Positions 51,384 to 60,464 of a DNA stretch of 64,000 nucleotides are shown one piece after another. Origin of the DNA: Lactobacillus hominis DSM 23910 = CRBIP 24.179 (GTDB taxonomy: Bacteria; Bacillota; Bacilli; Lactobacillales; Lactobacillaceae). The translations under genes and the position numbers were made by a program. The first letter of the stretch is position 1; each line of letters begins with the position of its first letter. Location: NCBI RefSeq assembly GCF_000296835.1, contig NZ_CAKE01000002.1, positions 301,155 to 365,154 on the forward strand, read 5' to 3'. Below the pieces are notes generated by a model that saw only the letters and a program-made list of their open reading frames with translations, was not told where the DNA came from and did not search any database.

Positions 51384-53012
51384 GTGAAGTCAAAAACAAC
51401 ATGGTTTACTGCTTTAATGGCAGTAATTTTAAGTATTTTTATTGGTTTGCATTTCACTTCAAACCAAGCTCAGGCTGCAAGTAAAGAGCCTGTTTTAAAA
51501 ATCGGAATGGAGGCTAACTACCCTCCTTATAACTGGACTCAAACCACAGATGCAAATGGCGCGGTTCCAATTGATGGTTCTAAACAATTTGCTAATGGTT
51601 ACGACGTCCAAATCGCCAAGATCATCGGTAAGAAGTTACACCGTCGCGTAGTTGTAGAAAAAACGCAATGGGACGGCCTTCTTCCGGCTTTAACTTCTGG
51701 CAAGATCGACTTAATTATCGCTGGGATGTCTCCAACGACTGAAAGACGTAAAGCAATTAACTTTTCTAACCCATACCGTAAGAGTACTTTTGTAGTTATC
51801 GTAAACAAAGCAAGCAAGTACGCTACTGCTAAGAACTTGCAAGATTTTAAGGGTGCTAAATTAACTGCACAGCAAGGAACTCTGCACTACGATCTAATTA
51901 AGCAATTAAAAGGTGCTAACCGTGAACCTGCGATGCGTGACTTTTCAGCAATGCGTCAAAGTTTATCATCTGGCACTATTGATGGTTACATTGCTGAAGA
52001 TATTGAATACGAAAGTTATCATCGTGTAAATCCTAATATCGTTGCTGTTAACTTAAACAAGATGTCTGGCTTTAATGTGCCTACTGATGATTCGATTACC
52101 AGTATCGGTGTTAAGAAGGGCAATACTAAGCTTTTAAACAGCGTTAACGATATTTTAGCTGGTATTTCTAATAAAAAGCGCGATCAATTAATGGCAACCG
52201 CAGTTAAAGAACAGCCTAAAGCTGGTAACTCTTCTTCAACTACTACTAAGAAAGAAAACTGGTTTATGGCAATTATGCGCCAATACGGTGGTATGATCTT
52301 AGGCGGTGTCGGAATGACCTTACTTCTTGCCTTAGTTGGTACTATTGCCGGATTCTTCATTGGTTTATTAGTTGGTATCGTCCGCACCATTCCAGCTCCA
52401 AAATCTGCTGGTAAGAAGTGGGGCTTAAAGATTGTTGACTGGATCTTAGCTGTTTATATTGAAGTTTTCCGTGGAACTCCTATGATGGTTCAAGCAGCCG
52501 TTATCTACTACGGAATTGCCCAATTATGGCACCTCAACTTAAACAGAACTGTTGCTGCATTAATCATCGTTTCTATTAATACTGGTGCTTACTTAGCCGA
52601 AGTTATCCGTGGTGGTATTAACGCTACTCCTAAGGGACAATTTGAAGCTGCTAGCGCTTTAGGTATGACTCACTCGCAACAAATGTGGCACATTATCTTG
52701 CCTCAAGCTATTAAGAACTGTTTACCATCAATTACTAATGAATTTATCGTTAACATCAAGGATACTTCAGTATTGAGTATTATCTCAGTATCAGAATTAT
52801 TCTTCGTTGGTACAACTGTTGCCAGTCAAACATTCGAATTCTTCCAAACTTACTTCATTATTTCAATGATTTACTTGATCCTAACCTTCTCAATTACTCG
52901 TATCTTTAACCTTATTGAAAGAAAACTAGAAGGTCCTAAGAACTACAACTTAATGGCTAACCAAATTCAAGTAGAAGATCCAAAGGAGACCGGATTTGAA
53001 CATGAACAATAA
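51384..53012 (+). CDS. Amino-acid ABC transporter, fused substrate-binding and permease protein (lysine candidate)
   Basis: A 542-residue fusion protein. The GTG at 51384 is set by GGAGG 11 bases upstream. The signal peptide is '[17 protein letters not shown]'. A SBP_bac_3 domain follows (residues about 40-290), with '[20 protein letters not shown]'. A type-I permease covers about 300-510, with its loop in '[20 protein letters not shown]'. The layout is that of the GlnP/ArtIQ-type fused importers. The lysine riboswitch in front makes lysine the predicted substrate. The stop lies within the ATPase start region. Confidence 0.92.
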   Translation: MKSKTTWFTALMAVILSIFIGLHFTSNQAQAASKEPVLKIGMEANYPPYNWTQTTDANGAVPIDGSKQFANGYDVQIAKIIGKKLHRRVVVEKTQWDGLLPALTSGKIDLIIAGMSPTTERRKAINFSNPYRKSTFVVIVNKASKYATAKNLQDFKGAKLTAQQGTLHYDLIKQLKGANREPAMRDFSAMRQSLSSGTIDGYIAEDIEYESYHRVNPNIVAVNLNKMSGFNVPTDDSITSIGVKKGNTKLLNSVNDILAGISNKKRDQLMATAVKEQPKAGNSSSTTTKKENWFMAIMRQYGGMILGGVGMTLLLALVGTIAGFFIGLLVGIVRTIPAPKSAGKKWGLKIVDWILAVYIEVFRGTPMMVQAAVIYYGIAQLWHLNLNRTVAALIIVSINTGAYLAEVIRGGINATPKGQFEAASALGMTHSQQMWHIILPQAIKNCLPSITNEFIVNIKDTSVLSIISVSELFFVGTTVASQTFEFFQTYFIISMIYLILTFSITRIFNLIERKLEGPKNYNLMANQIQVEDPKETGFEHEQ

Positions 53013-53760
53013 TATTGAACAACCTATTTTACAAGTAGAACATTTACAAAAAAACTATGGTGCCCACAAAGTCTTACGTGATATTTCTTTTAATATTAAC
53101 CAAGGCGAAATCATGACAATCATTGGGCCTTCTGGTGGTGGTAAATCTACTATGCTTAGATGCATCAACTTATTAGAAGATCCTACTGGTGGCAAGATCC
53201 TTTTTCACGGCAATAACATCTTAGATCCTAAGTTTGATTTAAATATCTACCGTTCAAAAGTTGGCATGGTATTTCAACAGTTTAATCTTTTTAACAATAA
53301 AAACGTCCTTCAAAATTGTATGATCGGTCAAGAAATGGTTCTAGGTCGTTCAAAAGATGAAGCTAAAGAAACTGCTCTTAAAAATTTAAAGAAGGTTGGT
53401 ATGGAATCATTTGTGGATGCCAAGCCTAGTCAATTATCTGGTGGTCAGCAGCAACGTGTCGCAATTGCACGTGCTATTTCAATGGATCCAGAAGTCTTAC
53501 TTTTTGATGAACCAACAAGTGCCCTTGACCCAGAAATGGTTGGCGAAGTTTTAAATACTATGAGTGCCCTAGCTAAAACTGGTTTAACAATGGCAATTGT
53601 GACCCACGAAATGGGCTTTGCACGTGATATTTCTGATCAAGTTTTATTTATGAGCGATGGTGTGATTACTGAACAAGGCACCCCTGACCAAATCTTTAAT
53701 CATCCCCAAGAAGAAAAAACGCAAAAATTCTTGCGTAACTTCAGAAGCGAACAATTTTAA
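52996..53760 (+). CDS. Amino-acid ABC transporter ATPase
   Basis: A 254-residue polar-amino-acid-type ATPase. Walker A is 'GPSGGGKST', the signature '[15 protein letters not shown]', Walker B '[13 protein letters not shown]' and the switch His is in '[10 protein letters not shown]'. The start could be the TTG at 52996, with AAGGAG seven bases upstream, or the ATG at 53002 (13 bases). It overlaps the fused permease gene, so translation is coupled. It completes the transporter. Confidence 0.93.
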   Translation: MNMNNNIEQPILQVEHLQKNYGAHKVLRDISFNINQGEIMTIIGPSGGGKSTMLRCINLLEDPTGGKILFHGNNILDPKFDLNIYRSKVGMVFQQFNLFNNKNVLQNCMIGQEMVLGRSKDEAKETALKNLKKVGMESFVDAKPSQLSGGQQQRVAIARAISMDPEVLLFDEPTSALDPEMVGEVLNTMSALAKTGLTMAIVTHEMGFARDISDQVLFMSDGVITEQGTPDQIFNHPQEEKTQKFLRNFRSEQF

Positions 53761-53763
53761 TTA

Positions 53764-53796
53764 CAAAAAAAGATTCCGTGAGGAATCTTTTTTTGT
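53764..53796 (+). terminator. Terminator of the lysine-transporter operon
   Basis: AAAAAAAGATTCC-gtga-GGAATCTTTTTTTG. Confidence 0.92.
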
Positions 53797-53887
53797 CATC
53801 AAAGTCCAATTAATTGAATTAGCAATTTTTAAGATCCATACTAAATATGAAAAGATAATAGATGGTACTAAAGAAGGCGTTACAATT

Positions 53888-54154
53888 ATGTTCACTTTTG
53901 TATTTTGGATACTTCTTATTTGGTTTATTGTTAATATAATTTGGATGTGGTTTGTTCTTAATAAACAAACTTGCCAAAAGACTTTTGCTTGGGTTAATGT
54001 TTGCGTAGTTATTATTGGTTTTTGGGTTCTTTATGGACTTCACCACAACCCAGGAGCTGTAGCCGATTGGTTTACTTGTCTTAACTGGGCCAACGTTGTT
54101 TTAGCCTGCATCCAGTTTTACTTTGGCTATCGCAAAATCAGCACTGCGAATTAA
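53888..54154 (+). CDS. Small membrane protein
   Basis: An 88-residue protein with three hydrophobic segments, Trp-rich ('FWILLIWFIVNIIWMWFVL'). No family is recognised. The ribosome site (AGAAGGCG) is average. It lies between two terminators and so would be monocistronic. No promoter was identified with confidence. Confidence 0.5.
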   Translation: MFTFVFWILLIWFIVNIIWMWFVLNKQTCQKTFAWVNVCVVIIGFWVLYGLHHNPGAVADWFTCLNWANVVLACIQFYFGYRKISTAN

Positions 54155-54173
54155 ATAAAAATATTAATAACTA

Positions 54174-54200
54174 AAAAGCAGCCAAGAAGCTGCTTTTTTA
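54174..54200. terminator. Shared terminator
   Basis: AAAAGCAGC-caagaa-GCTGCTTTTTTAG; works for the small membrane protein (plus) and the HNH gene (minus). Confidence 0.85.
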
Positions 54201-54208
54201 GATTAATT

Positions 54209-55132
54209 TTAAATAATATCTAAATTTTCTTGTTCTTTTTCTAGCTTCCAGCCTGCTTCAAAGTAACTCTTGCGACTATTACGCAAGGCATCATAATCGC
54301 TTTGCAAACCATCAATAGCATCTTGCAATTTCTTATTTTGTTTACGAATTGCATTTAATTCTGGATCATTGACTACACCGCGCAAGTGAACTTGTCCTGC
54401 GAGATATCGTTTTGCGTGGGCAAATTCTTCTTTTAAACTAGCTAAGGTATCTTCATACTTAACTAGCTTTTTATTGACGCCTTTAATGCGGTCATTTAAC
54501 TTAGTAAACAATTCATACGGCATGTTGGATTTAATAGTATTGCATTCACTGCAAGATAAAATCAAATTATCAAAATTGTTGTTATGTGACAAAGACACTG
54601 GATCTTTATGATCGACGCTAGTGCCACGCCGACCACAATATTGACAGCGATAATTATACTTAGCGCGGATTCTTTCACGGTCAATATAATCGACTTCATT
54701 AAGTGAAAAATCTGCTTTAACACCCAAATTTTCCATATTAACTGCAAAATCAACGCCTAATTTGGGAACATAGTCTTTTTTTCCATCTTCACTGGCAATA
54801 ATTGCTTGATTAAAATCTTTTCTAGCAATTTGGGCTTGAGCTACTTCATTACTATCAAAATCCTGAATTAAAGCTTCATATTGCTTTTTTTGATCTCGTG
54901 AAACCAAATAATCTGCCTGCTTGAGCAGCTTAGAATCAGTTTTCTTGCCTTCAAAACCATACAGCATTACTTGGGCCGTATCTTGAATAACTTTATTTTC
55001 AAAATCAGCTGGATTTAATCTGCGCTGAATACATATATCACAAATACTAGTTAATTTAGGGTTAAGCAAGCCTGCCTGTTTAAAATGCAGACTATCAATT
55101 CTCAACCCACATGAAGCACATTCAAACTTCAC
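54209..55132 (-). CDS. HNH-endonuclease-domain protein
   Basis: A 307-residue protein. An N-terminal zinc-finger-like part has 'CASCGLRIDS' and 'CDICIQRRL'. After a helical middle comes the HNH module, residues about 160-205: 'YRCQYCGRRG', 'VDHKDPVS', 'NLILSCSECNTIKS'. The last 80 residues are a coiled coil ('LNAIRKQNKKLQDAIDGLQS'). The GTG start comes directly after the stop codon of the YfbR-like gene, so the two are coupled. A role in DNA or RNA cleavage is implied, but the biological target is unknown. Confidence 0.82.
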   Translation of the reverse strand: MKFECASCGLRIDSLHFKQAGLLNPKLTSICDICIQRRLNPADFENKVIQDTAQVMLYGFEGKKTDSKLLKQADYLVSRDQKKQYEALIQDFDSNEVAQAQIARKDFNQAIIASEDGKKDYVPKLGVDFAVNMENLGVKADFSLNEVDYIDRERIRAKYNYRCQYCGRRGTSVDHKDPVSLSHNNNFDNLILSCSECNTIKSNMPYELFTKLNDRIKGVNKKLVKYEDTLASLKEEFAHAKRYLAGQVHLRGVVNDPELNAIRKQNKKLQDAIDGLQSDYDALRNSRKSYFEAGWKLEKEQENLDII

Positions 55133-55780
55133 TTATTTATCTTCTCCCATTAATAAAATACTAAAGGCAATGCGCTGCATCTTATCTTTACCAGCAAAAT
55201 CGCCTTTAAATAAGTCTGGTAAAATTTTCTTAATAAAATATTGCACGCAAACCAAATCATCAAATTTTTTAATTGTTTCTAGACTCTCTTTAAACATCTG
55301 CATAAAAACTGGATTAGGATTGCCTAATTCAATTTCACCGTATGCTTCATACAAAAGATCTAGCTTATCGCAAATAGATAAAATCTTGCCTTCTAAAGTG
55401 TCATCTTTTCCTTCAGACAAGCGTTTAGTGTAGATTTCTTGGAATTCTTTAGGGATTTCTTCTTTGATAAATTTAGCAGTCATGGTTTCTTCAACATCCC
55501 CAATCATCTTTCTCAATTGAGGCGTTGCATATTTAACCGGAGTTTTGATATCGCCAATGAATCTTTCGGTGTAATCATGGTTCAAACTCTTTTCATAAAG
55601 AGCCTTCCAGTTAATCTTTTGTTTACCAACAACTTCTTCGATATCTCCCATCATTTGAGCAAGCTCTGCTGTTCTAAAAGAGTGATCAGCAACTGAGTGG
55701 TGTTGATATTTAAAATAACCTGGTGCACGATCAATTGACTCTAAACTGTTAAAACCTTGAATATATGCATTTAAACCCAT
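55133..55780 (-). CDS. HD-domain 5'-deoxynucleotidase-like protein (YfbR type)
   Basis: A 215-residue HD-superfamily protein. The ATG at 55780 follows GAGGAG at 10 bases. Metal-binding residues include 'HHSVADHSFRTAELAQMMG' and 'KSLNHDYTERFIGDI', and the late 'SICDKLDLLYEAYGEIELG' gives the second Asp. YfbR-like enzymes hydrolyse dNMPs. Its neighbour is the HNH protein, with no gap. An HD nucleotidase paired with an HNH nuclease can be housekeeping or defence-like; the sequence does not say which. Confidence 0.82.
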   Translation of the reverse strand: MGLNAYIQGFNSLESIDRAPGYFKYQHHSVADHSFRTAELAQMMGDIEEVVGKQKINWKALYEKSLNHDYTERFIGDIKTPVKYATPQLRKMIGDVEETMTAKFIKEEIPKEFQEIYTKRLSEGKDDTLEGKILSICDKLDLLYEAYGEIELGNPNPVFMQMFKESLETIKKFDDLVCVQYFIKKILPDLFKGDFAGKDKMQRIAFSILLMGEDK

Positions 55781-55871
55781 AATATCTTGCTCCTCTTCCA
55801 TTTACTATTTTTAAAAATGTCTAAAATTTTCACTATCATAGCAAATCCTAACTCTACTTGCAATAGAAAAC

Positions 55872-55902
55872 AAAAAAAGAGATGCCGCAAGGCATCTCTT
55901 AA
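55872..55902 (-). terminator. Terminator of the small basic protein gene
   Basis: Read leftward, AAGAGATGCC-ttgc-GGCATCTCTTTTTTTG, an excellent hairpin 10 bp past the stop. Confidence 0.9.
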
Positions 55903-55912
55903 AGTAAATTAA

Positions 55913-56053
55913 TTACTTGTTTTCATCTTTAGCTGCTTGGTTTAAGAATGCAACAACTTCTGCTGCTCTCTTAACACGAGCTTTAGAGTTTCTCTTGTTC
56001 TTAGGTCTTAAGTTAGGAGTAACACCAGTGTTATAGTTTTCACCTTTACGCAT
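55913..56053 (-). CDS. 46-residue basic protein
   Basis: Too short for most ORF searches, but it has a good ribosome site (AGAGGAAG before the ATG at 56053-56051) and its own strong terminator. The sequence 'MRKGENYNTGVTPNLRPKNK' is followed by 'RNSKARVKRAAEVVAFLNQA'. It has a highly basic, Asn-rich middle and a helical, Ala-rich end, as in small ribosome- or nucleic-acid-associated proteins. I do not recognise a named family. Confidence 0.7.
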   Translation of the reverse strand: MRKGENYNTGVTPNLRPKNKRNSKARVKRAAEVVAFLNQAAKDENK

Positions 56054-56152
56054 AGATCTATTCTTCCTCTCAATTTAAAATTTTCGAAAATCTTTTATTA
56101 TCATAGCACGAAAAGCCAGGATAATTCAAGACTTCCTTGAGGATTCTTAAAT

Positions 56153-56563
56153 CTAGCAGATTTTTCCACCAAGTTTTTCCATTTCTTCTTTAGATAACTT
56201 CTTGCCTTCAAACTTATTAATTGAAACGCTGCCGTCAATAATTCCCTCATCACTCGAAAGTGACAGAACGCTATTGCGCGCATTTAAAATTAAACCATTA
56301 TCTAAAAATTGCAATTCATCTTTTGAAGTATACAAATTTAAATCCATATTATTTTCAATTTTTAAATTAAAAGCGGGATCTTTTTTATCTAAAATTACCA
56401 ATTGAAAATCAGCACCAATTGTACAAGTACCGCCTAACTTAGAATAGCCGTTAGAGCCATCGTTTAAGGCTAATAAGACGATGCTATCAGGTTGGATTTT
56501 GGATTTAATAGCTTCTTGAGCTTGCGGTTTAATGACTATTTTTAAATTCTTTTCATCGATCAT
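56153..56563 (-). CDS. Fe-S-biosynthesis-type (HesB-like) protein
   Basis: A 136-residue soluble protein. The ATG at 56563 has GGGAGG eight bases upstream. The core 'QPDSIVLLALNDGSNGYSKL', 'GGTCTIGADFQLVIL' and 'LNLYTSKDELQFLDNGLILN' matches the HesB/IscA-like proteins of lactobacilli. It lacks the classical C-x-C pair. One Cys is in the 'GGTC' turn, and a second is the last residue. A true scaffold role is therefore uncertain. Confidence 0.72.
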   Translation of the reverse strand: MIDEKNLKIVIKPQAQEAIKSKIQPDSIVLLALNDGSNGYSKLGGTCTIGADFQLVILDKKDPAFNLKIENNMDLNLYTSKDELQFLDNGLILNARNSVLSLSSDEGIIDGSVSINKFEGKKLSKEEMEKLGGKIC

Positions 56564-56599
56564 ATACAAACCTCCCATGTAAGTTACTAACTAAAGTAT

Positions 56600-56614
56600 A
56601 GCAAGATTCTTGCT
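56600..56614. promoter_or_regulatory. Palindrome in the promoter of the Fe-S-type gene
   Basis: AGCAAGATTCTTGCT, perfect six-base arms around three bases, partly overlapping a leftward TATACT -10 (56600-56595). A candidate operator. Confidence 0.4.
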
Positions 56615-56738
56615 TTTTTATTAGTATTTTGCCTAGAAAAAATTATAAAAAACTCATTTGCGTTATGAAAAAACGTTGCGTACTCGCAAAAAAGAGTTCA
56701 GAATAGATATGTTGAATTATTTTTAAGAGGGGACCTTA

Positions 56739-57845
56739 ATGACCGTCATCAAGAATATCGCTAAAGACCGAATCCTTCAAATTACGGTCATCTTAACGAT
56801 TATCAGTCTATTTTTTGCCAGACCTCGAATAGGAGATATTAATTTTCATACTCTATTCTCCATCTTGGCAATGCTGACGATTATTCAAATATTTGCCTAC
56901 TTGCACGTCTTAGATGTACTAGCTTATAAATTAACTACTAGCGCCAGCAGTACGCGCAAACTAACAGCAACGTTTACTTTCTTGTCTGTTATCTCGGCAA
57001 TGTTTTTGACTAATGATATAACCGTATTAACTTTAATACCGCTATATTTAACAATTGCGCGTAGACATCACTTACCTGAAATTTTACCAGTCACTTTGAT
57101 TGGGATGGGAGCTAACATTGGAGCCGCTTTTACTCCATGGGGCAACCCGCATAACATCTTCGTAGTAAATCGCTACAATGTTTCTCCGGGGACATTCTTC
57201 ACGTGGTCGCTGCCTTTACTGCTAGCTAGTTTGATTTTGCTAGTCATTTTATTAGTTGGCGTTAAAGATAAAAAGCTACCAACTGTTCCATTAGAAGATA
57301 TCAAAATCAGCTGGCGTCCAACGGCTTTGACTATTGCAGTAGCTATTTTCTTTTTCTTTGGGGTTTTTAATGTGGTACCAGCTTATGTGCCCGCTATTGT
57401 AGCTATTGCATTAGCTTTATTTATCAATCCCACTATTTTACTGCATCTAGATTATGCACTGCTGCTGACTTTCACATGCTTTTTTATCTTCATCAGTGAT
57501 ATTCAGCAAATACCATTTATTGTATGGATTATTAAGCAAACAATGTTCTCAGAACATTCTGTATTTTTGACTTCTATTATTTCCAGTCAATTCATTTCTA
57601 ACGTTCCATCTACTATCTTAATTGGTAAGTTCACCAATTATGCGGAAGCACTTTTCTTAGGATCAAACATCGGTGGATTTGGTTCGATTGTTGGTTCAAT
57701 GGCTAACATGTTAGTCTTTAAAAGTTTTTCTGAAAATGGAACAGTTTCTAAAAAGAAATTTTTCTGGGTATTTTCAGGTTTGCAATTAATCGGCTTAGTT
57801 GCTTTAACATTACTTGGCTGGTTTATATTAGACTTTGTAATTTAA
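56739..57845 (+). CDS. IT-superfamily (ArsB/NhaD/CitM-like) anion permease
   Basis: A 368-residue membrane protein with about ten segments. 'VISAMFLTNDITVLTLIPLY', 'NIGAAFTPWGNPHNIFVVN', 'SQFISNVPSTILIGKF' and 'GSNIGGFGSIVGSMANMLVF' are the paired re-entrant motifs of this superfamily. The substrate (arsenite, citrate or sodium) cannot be told. AGAGGGGA precedes the ATG. Confidence 0.82.
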   Translation: MTVIKNIAKDRILQITVILTIISLFFARPRIGDINFHTLFSILAMLTIIQIFAYLHVLDVLAYKLTTSASSTRKLTATFTFLSVISAMFLTNDITVLTLIPLYLTIARRHHLPEILPVTLIGMGANIGAAFTPWGNPHNIFVVNRYNVSPGTFFTWSLPLLLASLILLVILLVGVKDKKLPTVPLEDIKISWRPTALTIAVAIFFFFGVFNVVPAYVPAIVAIALALFINPTILLHLDYALLLTFTCFFIFISDIQQIPFIVWIIKQTMFSEHSVFLTSIISSQFISNVPSTILIGKFTNYAEALFLGSNIGGFGSIVGSMANMLVFKSFSENGTVSKKKFFWVFSGLQLIGLVALTLLGWFILDFVI

Positions 57846-57857
57846 GAATTTTAAAAG

Positions 57858-57882
57858 ACGTGGCTTTACACGGCTTTTTTTC
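57858..57882 (+). terminator. Weak terminator after the permease
   Basis: CGTG-gcttta-CACG followed by GCTTTTTTT. Confidence 0.5.
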
Positions 57883-57959
57883 TGTCTATAATATTAATAA
57901 TTTGATAAAATACAAAAAAGATTATACGCAATTAGTATTTAATAGAAAGAGGACCAAGT

Positions 57960-58517
57960 ATGGGACTTACATGGGTTATTATTGTCATTTTAATTCTACT
58001 AGTAGCAATCTATATTGCAATTTATAATGGCTTACAAAAAGCAAAAATTCATGCTCAAGAAGCCTGGAGTCAAATCGACGTTCAATTAAAACGTCGTAAC
58101 GATTTAATTCCTAACTTAGTGGAAACTGTTAAAGGATACGCAAAACACGAAAGTCAAACTTTTGAAAAGGTTGTTGAATTACGTAATCAGTTAGTAAATA
58201 CTCCTGCTAGCGACCACCAAAAGCAAATGGAAGTTTCTAACCAAATTACTGATTCATTAAAGAGTATTTTTGCTTTATCAGAAAACTACCCTGACTTAAA
58301 AGCAAACCAAAACTTCTTGAAATTACAAGAAGAATTAACTAATACTGAAAACAAGATCGCTTACTCTCGTCAACTTTACAACTCAACAGTGGCCTTCTTT
58401 GATCAAAAATTGGCAACTTTCCCATCCAACCTAGTTGCTAAAATTCACGGATTTACCAAGATGAACTACCTCGAAACACCAACACAAGAAAAGGTGGTTC
58501 CTCAAGTTAAGTTTTAA
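57960..58517 (+). CDS. lemA: LemA-family protein
   Basis: A 185-residue protein: one N-terminal membrane segment ('MGLTWVIIVILILLVAIYIA') and a helical cytoplasmic domain with 'AQEAWSQIDVQLKRRNDLIP' and 'NLVETVKGYAKHESQTFEKV', diagnostic of LemA. Function unknown, but commonly encoded with HtpX as here. The stop overlaps the htpX start (TAATG). AAGAGGA precedes the ATG. Confidence 0.94.
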   Translation: MGLTWVIIVILILLVAIYIAIYNGLQKAKIHAQEAWSQIDVQLKRRNDLIPNLVETVKGYAKHESQTFEKVVELRNQLVNTPASDHQKQMEVSNQITDSLKSIFALSENYPDLKANQNFLKLQEELTNTENKIAYSRQLYNSTVAFFDQKLATFPSNLVAKIHGFTKMNYLETPTQEKVVPQVKF

Positions 58518-59419
58518 TGCTTTACCAGCAAATTGCGCAAAACAAGCGTAAAACTGCCTTTTTATTAATTATTTTCATTATAATTTTAGCCCTGGTTGGT
58601 GCAGGACTCGGTTATATGATTAATAATGAGCCACTTGTAGGCATAATTTGGGCAGTTATTGGCAGTTTAATTTATCTTTTTATTGTCTTGCAAAATCCAG
58701 CTAATTTAGTCATGGATTTAAATCATGCTCAAGAAATCAAAGAACAAGATGATCCAGAATTGTACCACGTTGTCCAAGACATGGCACTCGCTGCTCAAGT
58801 ACCAATGCCACGTGTTTATTTAATTAATGATCCTAGTCCAAATGCTTTTGCCACGGGCCGCGATCCTAAACACAGCAGCGTAGCTGTAACTAAGGGCTTA
58901 CGTGAAAAACTAAATCGCGAAGAATTGGAAGGCGTTTTAGGGCATGAATTATCGCACGTACGCAACTATGATATTTTAGTATCAACAATTGGAGTTGTGT
59001 TAGTAGCCGTAATTTCATTTATTGCCAGTTTTGCTTCACGCTATTTTTGGTGGTTCGGCCCGTCTGATTCACGAGACGATGATCGCGAAAGCAGCAATGC
59101 AATTGAAATGATCTTTAAATTAGTCGCAATTGTCTTTGTTTTAATCTTAGGGCCACTTGCTGCAAGCCTAGCTCAAATGGCACTGTCGCGTAATCGGGAA
59201 TACTTAGCTGATGCAGGAAGCGTAGAATTAACTCGTAATCCACAAGGTTTAATTTCTGCTTTAGAAAAGATTTCTAACAGCGGTCCGATGAAGCAAGCAG
59301 ATCGTTCAAGTGCAGGGATGTACATTGAAAATCCATTTAAAAATGGTCATGGGTTTTCTAGTTTATTTGACACTCACCCACCGACAAGCGAGCGTATTAA
59401 ACGATTAGAAAAAATGTAA
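58517..59419 (+). CDS. htpX: HtpX-type membrane zinc metalloprotease
   Basis: A 300-residue M48 peptidase that degrades misfolded membrane proteins. Two N-terminal membrane segments come first; the zinc site is 'GVLGHELSHVRNYD' (HExxH), with a later Glu in 'NREYLADAGSVEL'. 'TGRDPKHSSVAVTKGL' and 'FDTHPPTSERIKRLEKM' are typical of HtpX. It is co-translated with LemA and ends at a strong terminator. Confidence 0.95.
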   Translation: MLYQQIAQNKRKTAFLLIIFIIILALVGAGLGYMINNEPLVGIIWAVIGSLIYLFIVLQNPANLVMDLNHAQEIKEQDDPELYHVVQDMALAAQVPMPRVYLINDPSPNAFATGRDPKHSSVAVTKGLREKLNREELEGVLGHELSHVRNYDILVSTIGVVLVAVISFIASFASRYFWWFGPSDSRDDDRESSNAIEMIFKLVAIVFVLILGPLAASLAQMALSRNREYLADAGSVELTRNPQGLISALEKISNSGPMKQADRSSAGMYIENPFKNGHGFSSLFDTHPPTSERIKRLEKM

Positions 59420-59424
59420 ATATC

Positions 59425-59463
59425 AAAAAAACGTAGATGAATTGATTTTCATCTACGTTTTTG
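59425..59463. terminator. Terminator after htpX
   Basis: AAAACGTAGATGA-attgatt-TTCATCTACGTTTTTG; also suits the convergent zinc-ribbon gene. Confidence 0.85.
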
Positions 59464-59481
59464 TTTTGGCTTTTATTTAAA

Positions 59482-60363
59482 TTAAAAACCAAGTGATTTA
59501 AGAGTATTGGCAGCCATACCTATAAAGATAAATGTTGCAACTAAGATAATCACAAGTAAAATTAACGCTCCAAACAAACGATCACGCTTAGCTGGCTTAT
59601 TACCCATACCGCTAGAAATTACACTAGCTAAAAACACAAGATTCATTGCAAATGCTAAAAAGGCAATAAAATTGTTAGCACCGCCAATAAAGGCTAAGAT
59701 AAAAATTACAACGCTCAAGATCATGTTGTAGTTGCTTGCTTGACCAATTTCATTTAATTGATCAACAAAGCTGACCTTATCTTGGAACAAAAAGATGCGG
59801 GTTACCCAAGCACCAATAATCATCACTAATGAAGAAATAATAAGGGCAAAGAATAATTGCACACCGACGTTTTGAACTTGTTGGCTAGCATAGCTTGATA
59901 CTTGCGGAATAAGTGAACCTATACCAGAAGTAACCGAGCTAACACCTTTTTGCATCATTTCCCAGCATGCAATTGAGAATAATAAGATTTCGAAGGCAAG
60001 ATCAACAATTCCGTACCATTTTTCTTTAGCTAAATCAGCACTTGGCGTCTTCCAAGAAGCAACGAGCCATTCCCAGTAAAGGCTAAAGCCGCTTGGGGCA
60101 GCTGGTTGTTGTTGAACTTCAGTGCGGCGCATGCCAGTATTTTGAACTGATGCACTTTGATTAGTAGGCGCACTTTGCGTTGGCTGTTGAACTGGAGCTG
60201 CTTGTTGAGTTTGTTGTGGTTGCTGAGTTGGTGCTGATTGCTTTTCAGCTGGCTTTTGATTTTCATTTTCTTGTGCTGGAACTTGTCTTAAATCAGCTCC
60301 ACAGCTAGTACAGAAATTAACATCAGCTTCCATTAAAGCTCCACAATTGGGACATTTTTTCAT
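59482..60363 (-). CDS. Zinc-ribbon membrane protein with Gln/Pro-rich linker
   Basis: A 293-residue protein. The ATG at 60363 has GAGG 10 bases upstream. A zinc ribbon ('CPNCGALMEADVNFCTSCG') opens it, followed by a 60-residue Gln/Pro/Ala/Thr linker. Five or so membrane segments fill the C-terminal two thirds. Such proteins with zinc ribbons are common beside the TcaA-like gene here, and the pair probably works at the membrane under envelope stress. The exact role is unknown. Confidence 0.75.
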   Translation of the reverse strand: MKKCPNCGALMEADVNFCTSCGADLRQVPAQENENQKPAEKQSAPTQQPQQTQQAAPVQQPTQSAPTNQSASVQNTGMRRTEVQQQPAAPSGFSLYWEWLVASWKTPSADLAKEKWYGIVDLAFEILLFSIACWEMMQKGVSSVTSGIGSLIPQVSSYASQQVQNVGVQLFFALIISSLVMIIGAWVTRIFLFQDKVSFVDQLNEIGQASNYNMILSVVIFILAFIGGANNFIAFLAFAMNLVFLASVISSGMGNKPAKRDRLFGALILLVIILVATFIFIGMAANTLKSLGF

Positions 60364-60464
60364 CGAATACATACCTCACTTTTTTATTTTCATTCTTTTT
60401 ATTTTACTATTTTATGTAATTTAATAAAGCAATTTTTTGTATCTCACAAAATTACTAGTGCCTT

